Below are positions 9,371 through 19,194 of a DNA stretch of 64,000 nucleotides, piece after piece. The notes beneath the pieces were generated by a model. The model saw only the letters and a list, made by a program, of their open reading frames with translations, was not told the DNA's origin and did no database searches. This DNA comes from Candidatus Symbiobacter mobilis CR. Its GTDB lineage: Bacteria > Pseudomonadota > Gammaproteobacteria > Burkholderiales > Burkholderiaceae_C. Each line of letters begins with the position of its first letter. The first letter of the stretch is position 1. Both the position numbers and the translations under genes were made by a program. The DNA lies in NCBI RefSeq assembly GCF_000477435.1, contig NC_022576.1, positions 2,914,001 through 2,978,000 of the forward strand, given 5' to 3'.

Positions 9371-10801
9371 TCACTCGATCCACTTCTGGACGGTATAGCG
9401 CAGGCAGCGCAGCTCTGGATGCCAGAAATCCGCCGCAAGCCCTGCCTTGCGCAGCAGATGCGCCACAAAGTCGCTGTGGTTGGGCAATTGCTCCCACACT
9501 TGCGGCAGGAAGGTGCCTCGGTGGTGGCCGTAGGACAGCACTACGCCATCGACCCCGACCCGCAACTGCGCCAAGAGCGCGTTACGGTCGGGGGCATGCA
9601 GCGGCTGCATGGGGGATAGGACAGAGACTTCGAGGCGTGTGCGGGCCAGCTCTTCGGCATGGAGTGGGGGAAAGCGCGGGTCATGCAAGGCGGCATGGAC
9701 TGCATTGCTGCGCACGTCATCAAGCAGACTGCGGTGCGCTTCGAGCGAGCCGATACATCCGCGCAATTCGTGCAATGGCCCGCCTTGCGTCAGTGTGACG
9801 AAAGACGCACCAGGCGCTTGCAGCCAGGTGGGCAGGGGGCCTGGCGCGGGGGCAGGGTGGCCCAAAGCTTCTGCGATGGCATGGCGGGCCAGCGCCAACA
9901 GCAACGGGCCATCGGGTACGAGGCCATCGGGTGTAACGCCCACGTGCGCAACGTCCTCTTGCTGCTGCGGGGTGGAATGCGCAGACTCGGCAGGAGCGTC
10001 GAAGGCGACGGCACAGTAGCCCACCACGCGGCTGCGGTCGAGGGTCACGTCGCCGGAATTGCAGCGTCCGAGCAAGGCCGGGCGTAGGCCCTTGCGTTGC
10101 GCGGCAAGCAGCATGCCATTGATGGGAATGGCCCCGCACGCCTGTTCCCTGCGTACATCGGGGCGAAGCGCGAGGATGCTTGCGATGGTCTGGGCATCGA
10201 GGGCGCTGGCAGCATCGTGGTGCAGATAGTGCGACAAGTCCGAACTGACGAGGAGCAGTGTCTCCGGCCCGCCCCACAGCGCCAGCAACACTTGTGCGAC
10301 TTCTTGCGTGCTGGCGGCGCCAACGACGAGGGGCACCAGGGAAAACTGGTCGAGGACGGTTTGCAGGAAGGGCAGTTGCACTTCCAGCGCGTGTTCCTGC
10401 GCATGGGCTGCTTCGGAAACAAGCACCTGCGGCAAATGCGCGAGCTGCGCGGTGGCCTCCGGCGCAATCGGAACCCGGCCCAAAGGGGTATCGAAGGCAT
10501 CGACACCCGGCAACGCCAGCCCCTGGAGGGGGACGGTATGCGCCGGGCCGAGCAAGACGACGCGCGTGATCGTGCCCCGTGCGGCACAGAGCTTGCGGTA
10601 CCCGAGCGCGGCGGTTTGCCCCGAGTACACATACCCCGCATGGGGAACGATCATCGCTTTCGGGGGAGCCGCAGCGCCTGCTGTATCTCCCAACAACGCA
10701 AGCACTTCCCGGAACAGCACGGCGGGGTCGGCGGGGTAAAACAGCCCAGCCACGGCAGCAGGACGAATACGGAGGGGGGAGGGAGTGCTATGCGGTTCCA
10801 T
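9371..10801 (-). CDS. MEMO-AMMECR1 fusion protein of the AmmeMemoRadiSam system
   Basis: A 476-residue fusion. The N-terminal MEMO domain (about 10-275) has VPHAGYVYSGQTAALGYR and the conserved SSDLSHYLHHD segment that resembles extradiol dioxygenases. The C-terminal AMMECR1 domain (about 295-475) has the hallmark LRGCIGSLEAHRSL and the DPRFPPL segment. ATG 10801 is chosen because AAGGGA lies just upstream and the start falls right after the serS stop; the longer open frame would run into serS. In many genomes the two domains are separate genes. The fusion supports a stable complex with the adjacent radical SAM enzyme. Cellular role unknown. Confidence 0.88.
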   Translation of the reverse strand: MEPHSTPSPLRIRPAAVAGLFYPADPAVLFREVLALLGDTAGAAAPPKAMIVPHAGYVYSGQTAALGYRKLCAARGTITRVVLLGPAHTVPLQGLALPGVDAFDTPLGRVPIAPEATAQLAHLPQVLVSEAAHAQEHALEVQLPFLQTVLDQFSLVPLVVGAASTQEVAQVLLALWGGPETLLLVSSDLSHYLHHDAASALDAQTIASILALRPDVRREQACGAIPINGMLLAAQRKGLRPALLGRCNSGDVTLDRSRVVGYCAVAFDAPAESAHSTPQQQEDVAHVGVTPDGLVPDGPLLLALARHAIAEALGHPAPAPGPLPTWLQAPGASFVTLTQGGPLHELRGCIGSLEAHRSLLDDVRSNAVHAALHDPRFPPLHAEELARTRLEVSVLSPMQPLHAPDRNALLAQLRVGVDGVVLSYGHHRGTFLPQVWEQLPNHSDFVAHLLRKAGLAADFWHPELRCLRYTVQKWIE

Positions 10802-10811
10802 CGGATTCCCT

Positions 10812-12185
<1,374 letters not shown>

Positions 12186-12189
12186 TTAC

Positions 12190-12262
12190 TGGGAAAGTCG
12201 CGAAGCGGCTTCTCGACGCTCCCCTCGCCCAGTGGGAGAGGGGCTGGGGGGTGAGGGAAATG
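12190..12262. repeat. Dispersed intergenic palindromic (REP-like) element, copy 1
   Basis: The segment beginning GTCGCGAAGCGGCTTCTCGA and holding CCCCTCGCCCAGTGGGAGAGGGG, then GGGGTGAGGGAAA, recurs almost unchanged at 13,896-13,966. The core forms a CCCCTC/GAGGGG hairpin. It fills the serS-ispH gap and could act as a terminator or RNA-stability hairpin. Such extragenic palindromes are common in beta- and gammaproteobacteria. Confidence 0.75.
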
Positions 12263-12263
12263 G

Positions 12264-13244
12264 TCAGGCGGATTCGATGCGCAATCCCTTGGGCAAGGGG
12301 AATTTGACAGTTTCCTCCTTGCCTGCCAGGGTTTGCACCGTTGTCGCGCCCCATGCGCGCAGGCGGGCTACGACTTCATCGACGAGGATCTCCGGTGCGG
12401 AAGCACCGGCAGTCACCCCGACCGTTGCACAGCCGCTGAGCCACGCATCGTGCAGGTCGCTTGCGGAGTCGATGCGATAACTGGGGATTCCGCATCGGCG
12501 GGACACTTCGGCAAGCCGGTTGGTATTGGAACTGTTCGGGCTGCCGACGACGAGCATCACATCGACCTGGGAACACATCGTCTTGACGGCATCTTGTCTG
12601 TTCTGCGTGGCGTAGCAGATGTCCTGCTGCTTGGGTTCGCGGATGCCAGGAAAGCGCTGGCGGATCGCCTGGGTTAGCTCCATGGTGTCGTCCACGCTCA
12701 ATGTCGTCTGCGTGACCAGCGCGAGCCGTTGCGATTGGGCAGGCTTGATGCGCCAGACATCGTCGATCTGTTCGATGAGATGGATGCCTGCGTCGAGCTG
12801 CCCCATCGTCCCCTCGACTTCGGGGTGGCCCCGGTGGCCGATCATCAGGAATTCGTAGCCCTCTCGCAGCAGTTTGGCAACCTCGACGTGTACCTTGGTG
12901 ACCAGCGGGCAGGTGGCGTCGAACACGCGCAGCCCGCGTTCCTGGGCTTCGCGCCGAACGGCCTGGGGCACCCCGTGGGCCGAAAACACGAGCGTCGCGC
13001 CCGCAGGCACGGCATCGAGCGTTTCGATGAAGACGGCCCCCAGCGTTTGCAGGCGTTGGACGACGTGGGTGTTGTGGACGATCTCGTGCCGAACATAGAT
13101 GGGGGCGCCAAACTTGGCCAGCGCCCGTTCCACGACTTCGATGGCCCGGTCGACCCCCGCACAAAACCCCCGGGGCTGGGCCAGATACACCACGGCCCCT
13201 TCGGCAAGGATACGCTTGGGGCCTGCTGCGGCGGTTGCCGTCAT
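12264..13244 (-). CDS. ispH: 4-hydroxy-3-methylbut-2-enyl diphosphate reductase
   Basis: A 326-residue iron-sulfur enzyme of the last step of the MEP isoprenoid pathway, giving IPP and DMAPP. The cluster cysteines are seen in QPRGFCAGVDRAI, DATCPLVTKVH and, near the C-terminus, SGCATVGVTAGAS. Substrate-binding motifs include SAHGVP, HRGHPEVEGT and VGSPNSSNTNRL. The start overlaps the stop of the FKBP gene by 4 bp (ATGA), so the two are translationally coupled. The fkpB-ispH pairing is a conserved proteobacterial arrangement. Confidence 0.97.
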   Translation of the reverse strand: MTATAAAGPKRILAEGAVVYLAQPRGFCAGVDRAIEVVERALAKFGAPIYVRHEIVHNTHVVQRLQTLGAVFIETLDAVPAGATLVFSAHGVPQAVRREAQERGLRVFDATCPLVTKVHVEVAKLLREGYEFLMIGHRGHPEVEGTMGQLDAGIHLIEQIDDVWRIKPAQSQRLALVTQTTLSVDDTMELTQAIRQRFPGIREPKQQDICYATQNRQDAVKTMCSQVDVMLVVGSPNSSNTNRLAEVSRRCGIPSYRIDSASDLHDAWLSGCATVGVTAGASAPEILVDEVVARLRAWGATTVQTLAGKEETVKFPLPKGLRIESA

Positions 13245-13705
13245 AGCACGCTAATGATCTGCACTTCGAAGCGCACTGGCTGCCCGGCCAAGGGATGATT
13301 GAAATCCAGACGGATGGCATCGCCATTCTTGCCTGTGCGGAATTCGAGGATGACCCCCGCGAATTCACCCTCCCCGTTCGGAGTGGGGAAGTGCAGCACG
13401 TCACCCACGGCGTAGTCTTCCCCCGGTAGGCCCATGTCGATCACCTCCTGGCGTGCGAGCCATTGCAGCATCACGGGGTTGCGCTCGCCAAAAGCCACTC
13501 CGGCAGGCAGCTCGAACACAGTGTGTGTGTCTTCCGCCATTCCGAATAGGCAGGCTTCCAATGCCGGGGCAAGCAGGCCCGTGCCGAGCGTCAGCGTTGC
13601 CGGGGTGCCGGGGAAAGTATTGACGACATCACCCTTGGGGCCGCTGAGGCGGTAATGCAGGGTCAGGAAAGACCCGGGCTGGATGACGGCGGGGGCAGTG
13701 GACAT
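13241..13705 (-). CDS. fkpB: FKBP-type peptidyl-prolyl cis-trans isomerase, SlpA/FkpB type
   Basis: A 154-residue cytoplasmic prolyl isomerase and chaperone of the SlyD/SlpA class. It shows LTLHYRLSGPKGDVVNTFPGTPATLTLGTG at the FK506-fold start and an insert-in-flap region (GVAFGERNPVMLQ...), with DFNHPLAGQPVRFEVQIISV at the end. It has no C-terminal His-rich tail, which separates it from SlyD. It lies directly upstream of ispH and overlaps it. Confidence 0.9.
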   Translation of the reverse strand: MSTAPAVIQPGSFLTLHYRLSGPKGDVVNTFPGTPATLTLGTGLLAPALEACLFGMAEDTHTVFELPAGVAFGERNPVMLQWLARQEVIDMGLPGEDYAVGDVLHFPTPNGEGEFAGVILEFRTGKNGDAIRLDFNHPLAGQPVRFEVQIISVL

Positions 13706-13895
13706 GGAGGTTTACTGTGCAGGGCAGTCGATGCTACCAAGAATCGAGGAATCGGGCGCTTTTTCCAAGGATTCCCCCTCTGCGGTCAACGCATACACTG
13801 CACGCGGCACGCCGGGTTGGCGCCCGGTGCGTCGTTGGCATATTTCCCCACCGCCCCATGTCGATCACAGTATTTTTGGCCCAGCGGGTTCCTGT

Positions 13896-13966
13896 GCAAG
13901 TCGCGAAGCGGCTTCTCGAAACTCCCCTCGCCCAGCGGGAGAGGGGCAGGGGGTGAGGGAAACTGC
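13896..13966. repeat. Dispersed intergenic palindromic (REP-like) element, copy 2
   Basis: Second copy of the element seen at 12,190, in the same orientation, with CCCCTCGCCCAGCGGGAGAGGGG as the hairpin core and a GGGGGTGAGGGAAACT tail. It sits in the 354-bp gap between the FKBP gene and radC, which otherwise holds only the divergent promoters of those genes. Confidence 0.75.
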
Positions 13967-14059
13967 CATGGCTTTCCTGATTCTGGGTGTCTGTGCAAAG
14001 TCATGGCAGTTTTATCGGTTTGTCGTTCGTGATGGGTTGTCTGTAGTGGGTTGTCTGTA

Positions 14060-14755
14060 ATGGGTGCATCGATCAAGGACTTCCCCCCCGACGCCCGCCC
14101 ACGTGAAAAGCTCTTGCAGCGTGGCGCGGCTGCGCTCAGCGACGTCGAGCTGTTGGCCATCCTGCTGCGTACCGGCATGGCTGGCAAGGGCGTGATGCAG
14201 ATGGCGCAGGAACTGCTGGATGTCGGCGGAACGATGGGGTTTGGGGGGATCGCGGGCTTGCTTCATGCCAGCGCCCGGGACCTGGAACGAGTCAAAGGGC
14301 TAGGCCCCGCCAAGCGTGCGGAGTTGCTGGCCGTGCTGGAACTGGCTCGGCGTGCGCTGGCGCAGCAGATGCAGGAGCGCAGCGTGCTCAATACCCCAAG
14401 TTTGGTGAAGGACTATGTGCGCCTGCACCTGGGGGAGCGGACGCAAGAAGTCTTTGCCGTGCTCTTTCTCGATGCCCAAAACCGCCTGCTGGCCTTTCGC
14501 GAACTGTTTTTCGGCACACTGACGCAAACCAGCGTCCACCCGCGCGAGGTCGTCGTCGCCGCGCTGCAAGCGCAAGCCAATGCGGTGATCCTGGCGCACA
14601 ACCACCCTAGCGGGAATCTGCAACCTTCCCGCAGCGACGAGGCGCTGACCCAGACCTTGCGCTCCGCACTGGCCCTCATCGACATCCGCGTGCTCGACCA
14701 CATCATCGTCAGCCCGGCAGGCGCTATGTCGATGGCAGAGCAAGGGTTGGTGTAG
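14060..14755 (+). CDS. radC: RadC family JAB-domain protein
   Basis: A 231-residue protein with an N-terminal helix-hairpin-helix part ([17 protein letters not shown]) and a C-terminal JAB/MPN domain. The metal motif is complete: a conserved Glu, then [14 protein letters not shown] (HxH...S..D). The name derives from an old link to DNA repair that was later withdrawn; the real function is unknown. ATG 14060 is preferred to the in-frame TTG at 14,051. It diverges from the FKBP-ispH operon. Confidence 0.92.
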   Translation: MGASIKDFPPDARPREKLLQRGAAALSDVELLAILLRTGMAGKGVMQMAQELLDVGGTMGFGGIAGLLHASARDLERVKGLGPAKRAELLAVLELARRALAQQMQERSVLNTPSLVKDYVRLHLGERTQEVFAVLFLDAQNRLLAFRELFFGTLTQTSVHPREVVVAALQAQANAVILAHNHPSGNLQPSRSDEALTQTLRSALALIDIRVLDHIIVSPAGAMSMAEQGLV

Positions 14756-14800
14756 AAACCGGCACCCCGGCGGCAGGCACAGTCCACCAGATATCGACCC

Positions 14801-15802
14801 ATGTCCGAGCACCCCACCGAACCGCTCGTAAGCGTGCTGATCCCCACGCACAACCGGCCGGATTACCTGGAAGTGGCGCTGCGCAGTGCCTTGGCGCAGC
14901 GCTATGCCAACCTCGAAATCGTCGTCAGCGACAACGGTGACGATGACCTGACAGCGCAAAGAATCCAGCCGTACTTGCAGGCGCATCCGCACATCCGATA
15001 TTTCCGTCGGCAGGGAATGAGCGCCACCGAGAACTGGGACAAATGCATGGAGCTGTCCCGGGGCGAGTACCTCAATTACCTGATGGACGACGATGCGTTC
15101 CACCCGGACAAGATCAGCCGGATGATGCAGTGTTTCCAAGCGCATCCCGACGTCGGGCTGGTGACCTCGTTTCGCCAGCTCATTGACGAGCGGGGGAACC
15201 CTTTGCCACCGGTCGAAGGCACGGAACGCCTGTTTGCGCAGGACACCATGGTGACGGGTTCGTCCTTTGGCCGCTACATCCTGGCACTGGGCAGCAATCT
15301 CATCGGCGAGCCGACCACCGTGCTGTTCCGCCGCGCCGACTTGCGCGGGCCATTTGGCACCTTTCTGGATCGACGCTATACCGTGCTCAGCGACATCGCC
15401 ACCTGGCTATCGATCCTGGCGCGGTGGGACGCCGTGTACCTCGTCGATCCCATGAGCTATTTCCGCATCCATTTTCAGCAAGACCAGCGGGACAACAGTA
15501 CCCGCCTGCGCGCCTCGCTGGAATGGATGACGCTGTTTCTGGATTCGCACGAGCATGGGCTGTTTTCCGAGGAAGAGCCTGCTTTTCTCGACCTCCTCGC
15601 CGCCAAGCTCGGCGGGCTGAGCCAGTATTTGACGTTGCACTATCCATCGATCCGGGGGGGAAGCATCCCCGCGCAGGATATCGTCGATGGGATGCAGCGT
15701 TGTTTCCATGCCCTGCTACACCGGCAGGGTGCTCCGTCGCCCCTCGATTCGCCTCCCTCCGGCACATCCGGAACCCACGTTGCCAGCAAAGGTAGACCAT
15801 GA
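14801..15802 (+). CDS. Family 2 glycosyltransferase
   Basis: A 333-residue GT-A fold glycosyltransferase. The start VSVLIPTHNRPDYLEVALRSAL is typical of GT2, EIVVSDNGDDD follows, and the DXD-like motif is MDDDAFHPDKI. There is no transmembrane segment, so it is probably cytoplasmic or peripheral. It overlaps the next gene by 4 bp (ATGA), so the two act together, perhaps in surface polysaccharide or glycoprotein synthesis. Donor and acceptor are not predictable. Confidence 0.88.
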   Translation: MSEHPTEPLVSVLIPTHNRPDYLEVALRSALAQRYANLEIVVSDNGDDDLTAQRIQPYLQAHPHIRYFRRQGMSATENWDKCMELSRGEYLNYLMDDDAFHPDKISRMMQCFQAHPDVGLVTSFRQLIDERGNPLPPVEGTERLFAQDTMVTGSSFGRYILALGSNLIGEPTTVLFRRADLRGPFGTFLDRRYTVLSDIATWLSILARWDAVYLVDPMSYFRIHFQQDQRDNSTRLRASLEWMTLFLDSHEHGLFSEEEPAFLDLLAAKLGGLSQYLTLHYPSIRGGSIPAQDIVDGMQRCFHALLHRQGAPSPLDSPPSGTSGTHVASKGRP

Positions 15803-17124
15803 CGATCCGCAACATTCCCCTTATCGCCGTCTCGTACAACTCCGCAGAATTGGTCAGCGACCTATTGACCACCTTTCGCAAGTACTACGACAACCCCGTG
15901 TACCTGATCGACGGATCCGAGGCGTCGCGGTACGCAGATATCGAAAAAGTCGTTTCGGCCTTCCATGGGGTGCAGTGCATCCACTTCGAGCACAACATTC
16001 ACCATGGGCCGGGGATGGCATGGGCTATCGAGAACCTGCCCTTGGCGGGGCGGGTGCTTTTTCTGGATTCCGATATTTACGTGCTGTACCGGGGCTTTCT
16101 CGAATCGCTGGACAGTGTGTTGCAGCCGGGGATGTATGGCGTGGGTCGGATCAACCACGTCAATGAGGAAGGCTTCGATGTCGAATACACCGAAGGCGCC
16201 ATCCCCTATCTGCACCCGGCATGCATGTTGTGCAATGTCGAAGTGATGCGCCAGTGGCCTATGCCTACCCGCCACGGCGCGCCGATGATCGAGCCGATGA
16301 AGGCGATCCAGACCAGCAAGGCGACGCAATTGCTAGGTCATGTTCCTTGGTTGGAGAACGACTTCCGCCCGGAGAGCCAAAAGATTTTTCTGCGGCATGA
16401 CTGGAGGGGGACGGTGCTGCGTTCCGGCACGTACCACCTCGACGAATGGATGGGCAATGCCAAGGAATTGGCCGCTTTTCAGCGTGGGGTGCTGGGGTGC
16501 GTTCCCCCTGCCGCCAAGCGGGTGGTACACCTGAGCAGCGGTTCTGGCGGCCTGTTGCGTGCGTACAAGCAGACGTATCCAGATAGCCATTGCACCGGGG
16601 TATACGCTGACAGGCTGGCATGCAGCCTGGCGGAATCGAGCTGCGATGTCTTGGTCGAAGTGGCGGACGTTGCGGCGCTGGCCAGTGTTGATCTCGACGC
16701 GCTGGGCGCGGCGGATTGCTGGATCCTCGAAGACCTGCTCGAATGCATCGCAGACCCCTGGGACTTTCTGCGCCGTTTGCGCAAGGTGATGCCTGCGACG
16801 GCGACGGTCGTTGCCTACGTTCCCAATGTGCAGCACTGGATGATGCTGGCCAAGCTGGCCATCGGCGATTTCCGCTATGCGCAGGTGGAATTGCTGCGCA
16901 AAAGCCAGCTTCGCTTCTTCAGCCGCCTGACCTTGCTGGAAACGTTCCAGGAATGCGGATTCCGCATTACCGGGGGTTTTCCGCGCATCCATCCGGGTAT
17001 CGACAACGAGGCATTTGTGCAAGTTGCGGCGCAATTGGCCGCCTTGGCCGGGGGCAATGCCGGGACAGCGGCGCAGGATGCCCGCGCCATCGGCATCGTC
17101 GTCAGCGCGATGCCTGGGGCGTAG
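15799..17124 (+). CDS. Glycosyltransferase-like plus methyltransferase-like fusion protein
   Basis: A 441-residue two-domain protein. Residues 1-225 look like a GT-A glycosyltransferase (NIPLIAVSYNSAELVSDLLTTFRKYY, then VLFLDSDIYVLY as the DXD site). Residues about 235-430 look like a class I methyltransferase with a degenerate SAM loop (VVHLSSGSGGLLRAYKQTYP) and the GAADCWILEDLLECIADPWDFLRRLRKVM segment typical of methyltransferase type 11/12. It overlaps the GT2 gene. It could both add and cap a sugar, but activity of the methyltransferase half is uncertain. Confidence 0.72.
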   Translation: MTIRNIPLIAVSYNSAELVSDLLTTFRKYYDNPVYLIDGSEASRYADIEKVVSAFHGVQCIHFEHNIHHGPGMAWAIENLPLAGRVLFLDSDIYVLYRGFLESLDSVLQPGMYGVGRINHVNEEGFDVEYTEGAIPYLHPACMLCNVEVMRQWPMPTRHGAPMIEPMKAIQTSKATQLLGHVPWLENDFRPESQKIFLRHDWRGTVLRSGTYHLDEWMGNAKELAAFQRGVLGCVPPAAKRVVHLSSGSGGLLRAYKQTYPDSHCTGVYADRLACSLAESSCDVLVEVADVAALASVDLDALGAADCWILEDLLECIADPWDFLRRLRKVMPATATVVAYVPNVQHWMMLAKLAIGDFRYAQVELLRKSQLRFFSRLTLLETFQECGFRITGGFPRIHPGIDNEAFVQVAAQLAALAGGNAGTAAQDARAIGIVVSAMPGA

Positions 17125-17806
17125 TGCAGGGCGTAGCGGCTGCATTGCGCAGCGTGCGCAGGACTGTTTGGTAGCCCCCGTCGGCGTCGGGGGCAGAAAA
17201 CACGGCATTGCCCACCACGCAAACGTCTGCGCCGCATTCGGCGAGCTGGCCGATGTTCCCGGCGTGGACACCTCCGTCGACTTCCAGCAGGATCGGCGCT
17301 CCCCCTGTCGCTTGGTGTGCGTCGATACGCGCCCGCACGGCGCGCAGCTTGTCGAAGATCGACGCAATCAGCGTCTGCCCGCCGAACCCGGGGTTGACGC
17401 CCATCAGCAGGATCAGGTCGAGCCTGTCCATCACATGGTCGAGCCACGAGACGGGCGTTGCGGGGTTGAGCACCAAGCCTGCCTTGCACCCCAGTTCACG
17501 GATCGTCGATAGGGTGCGATCCACATGCCGGCTGGCTTCGGGGTGAAAGGTCAGCAAGTTGGCCCCCGCAGCGGCAAACAGGGGCAATAGCGCATCGACG
17601 GGTTCGACCATCAGATGCACGTCGATGGGCATGTGCACATGGCGGCGCACGGCCTGGCACACCATAGGCCCCACCGTCAGATTGGGCACGTAGTGGTTGT
17701 CCATCACGTCGAAGTGCAGCCAGTCCGCTCCGGCGTGTTCCACGGCTCGGGCCTCCTCCCCCAGGCGGGAAAAGTCTGCGGAAAGGAGCGAAGGGGCGAG
17801 CATCAT
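17102..17806 (-). CDS. rpe: Ribulose-phosphate 3-epimerase
   Basis: A 234-residue TIM-barrel enzyme interconverting ribulose-5-phosphate and xylulose-5-phosphate in the pentose phosphate and Calvin pathways. Signature segments: LAPSLLSADFSRLGEEA, WLHFDVMDNHYVPNLTVGP (metal-binding His and Asp), DVHLMVEPVD, LLMGVNPGFGGQ and LEVDGGV. ATG 17,806 is preferred to a TTG six bases upstream. Its 3' end overlaps the convergent glycosyltransferase-methyltransferase gene by 23 bp. Confidence 0.96.
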   Translation of the reverse strand: MMLAPSLLSADFSRLGEEARAVEHAGADWLHFDVMDNHYVPNLTVGPMVCQAVRRHVHMPIDVHLMVEPVDALLPLFAAAGANLLTFHPEASRHVDRTLSTIRELGCKAGLVLNPATPVSWLDHVMDRLDLILLMGVNPGFGGQTLIASIFDKLRAVRARIDAHQATGGAPILLEVDGGVHAGNIGQLAECGADVCVVGNAVFSAPDADGGYQTVLRTLRNAAATPCTTPQASR

Positions 17807-17849
17807 GGTCAAGATTCAGGGATGGGCGATAGACAAGGACAGGGCCAGT

Positions 17850-18032
17850 GTGCGCGGCACCGTAGCGCAGGAACCGCAATGTACTGGAGGTATAGGAGGA
17901 TTCCGGGGGCCACTTTCTAGGAACCTATTCCAGTAGGGGCTACGCCATCGCATTGCACGCGGCGGCGGTGCTCGGAATCTTCATGTACTGCAAGGTCATT
18001 CCGGTTCCTGCGCCACGCACACTGCTTCGGCT
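17850..18032. repeat. Imperfect inverted repeat in the rpe-toxin gap
   Basis: Near 17,850-17,892 the plus strand reads AGTGTGCGCGGCAC..GCGCAGGAACCG..AATGTACTG; near 17,985-18,025 the complement of almost the same series occurs (CATGTACTGCAAG, GGTTCCTGCGCCACGCACACT). The gap 17,807-18,263 has no convincing gene. The pattern suggests a small non-autonomous mobile element or two decayed ends. Confidence 0.45.
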
Positions 18033-18138
18033 CGCCTGCCTACTGAAATAGTCGACCAACTGGCACCGATATGCCACCAGCATCAGCAGCGACATCGTGC
18101 CCTTCTCAACGGCGATTTCCATCAGGCCAAAACTGCCT

Positions 18139-18187
18139 CGCCACTACATCCACTTGCCCTGCAAACCATCATGGACTATCTGGGGTA
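18139..18187 (+). repeat. Inverted repeat flanking the toxin-antitoxin pair, left arm
   Basis: About 48 bp, starting near TCGCCACTACA and ending in CATGGACTATCTGGGG, matches the complement of 18,907-18,957 with a few changes. The two arms bracket the Doc-like module exactly, which looks like a mobile cassette or the footprint of a local duplication. Confidence 0.55.
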
Positions 18188-18263
18188 ACGGGTCTTTGCC
18201 ATTGCCCGGGCTTCTGCCATGGTTGCTCGAGTCTGCGCGCGGGGTGCCTTTTGAGTCATCGGA

Positions 18264-18644
18264 TCATTCTGTGATCACAGCGAATCCACGCAGCCATGGT
18301 TCGAGGTGGGCAATATCAAAGGTACCCGACTCGAACATCTGCATCATCTCCGCGTAGATCTGCGTTGGCATGCGTTGTAAGCGCCAGCCATTGATGCGCA
18401 AGAACACGTCGGCAGCTGCAAAGGCGATGCGCTTGTTGCCGTCGACGAACGGATGGTTGATTGCCAGGCTTTCGATCAGCGCCGCAGCCTCGGCCACGAT
18501 GTCGTCGTAGTACCCCGTCTGCGGGCGGAACAGTGCGGCCTTCAGCGCCCCGGGATCGCGCACGCCCGATGTACCGCCGTAACGCTGCATCAGCACTGTA
18601 TGCATGCCGAGCACATCGGCTACGGTCAGGTAATCGTGCGGCAC
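18264..18644 (-). CDS. doc: Doc-type (death-on-curing, Fic fold) toxin
   Basis: A 126-residue Fic-fold toxin. The catalytic motif HPFVDGNKRIAF fits the Doc signature HxFx(D/N)(A/G)NK, and the N-terminal YLTVADVLGMHTVLMQRYGG is typical. Doc toxins phosphorylate elongation factor Tu and stop translation. The gene follows its antitoxin with a 3-bp gap. The full length and intact motif suggest that it is active. Confidence 0.92.
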   Translation of the reverse strand: MPHDYLTVADVLGMHTVLMQRYGGTSGVRDPGALKAALFRPQTGYYDDIVAEAAALIESLAINHPFVDGNKRIAFAAADVFLRINGWRLQRMPTQIYAEMMQMFESGTFDIAHLEPWLRGFAVITE

Positions 18645-18647
18645 GGC

Positions 18648-18878
18648 TTACTTCGCCAACTCGCGGTAGAGGCTGTCGAATTCGTCGAGGCTGGACGCGA
18701 ACGAGGCCATCACATGTCGGCGGGGACGTTCCTTCTGCTGACGGTCGATGTAGTCGCGCAGGGCTTCATTGAGCACCGCCTGGAACTGGCGACCCTGGCT
18801 TGCTGCGATTTCGCGTAACGCGGCCAGCACATCAGGTGCTGCTTGGGAGGAAAACTTTTCGCGGATAGCAGTCGTCAT
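18648..18878 (-). CDS. Antitoxin of the Doc-type pair
   Basis: A 76-residue protein starting MTTAIREKFSSQ. ATG 18,878 has GGAG six bases upstream; ATG 18,893 is possible. The helix-rich N-terminal part (VLAALREIAASQGRQFQAVLNEALRDYID) looks like a ribbon-helix-helix or CopG-like DNA-binding region, and the C-terminal part (FASSLDEFDSLYRELAK) like the toxin-neutralising tail. It probably represses its own operon. It is not a classical Phd sequence. Confidence 0.82.
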   Translation of the reverse strand: MTTAIREKFSSQAAPDVLAALREIAASQGRQFQAVLNEALRDYIDRQQKERPRRHVMASFASSLDEFDSLYRELAK

Positions 18879-18906
18879 GGCCATCTCCATCATGATTCAT
18901 CTTGAC

Positions 18907-18957
18907 GTTTCATGATAAACCCAGATAGTCCATGAGGGTTTGTGTAGTGGTGGTGTA
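18907..18957 (-). repeat. Inverted repeat flanking the toxin-antitoxin pair, right arm
   Basis: Read on the minus strand this carries GCCACTACACC...CTCATGGACTATCTGGGTT, the partner of 18,139-18,187. The same stretch encodes the 3' end of an open frame (ending TLMDYLGLS) whose upstream part is cut by IS21 at 19,017, so an older gene may have ended here. Confidence 0.5.
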
Positions 18958-19008
18958 GTGGCGACCGGAATCGAACTGCCTTTCCAATGCCGTTAGCAAG
19001 GATGGAGG

Positions 19009-19016
19009 ATAACGGG
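19009..19016. repeat. 8-bp target-site duplication, left copy (ATAACGGG)
   Basis: ATAACGGG lies immediately left of the IS21 left end (TGAGTATTCCGG). The same eight bases occur immediately right of the IS21 remnant at 56,425-56,432. IS21-family elements duplicate 4-8 bp on insertion, so these two sites mark the outer edges of a single inserted 37.4-kb unit. Confidence 0.85.
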
Positions 19017-19194
19017 TGAGTATTCCGGTCCAACGTGACCGCTGATTCCGGGAACGTGACCGGTGATTCCGGTGAACGTGACCGATACGAGCGGTCATGG
19101 AAGTCGGCACGGCGGTATAGGCCGACGGAGCGGTGTTGCGCATAACGAAACCTACGGGTCAGGTAGCTTCGAGCATTTTGGCAAGGAGCTACCG

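Noticed and set aside
18958..18982. tRNA-like 3' end (complement reads GGCAGTTCGATTCCGGTCGCCAC) as a possible attachment site
   Set aside because: The T-loop-like TTCGATTC lacks a pairing 5-bp stem and no cloverleaf can be built upstream, so it is not a tRNA and not a supported att site.
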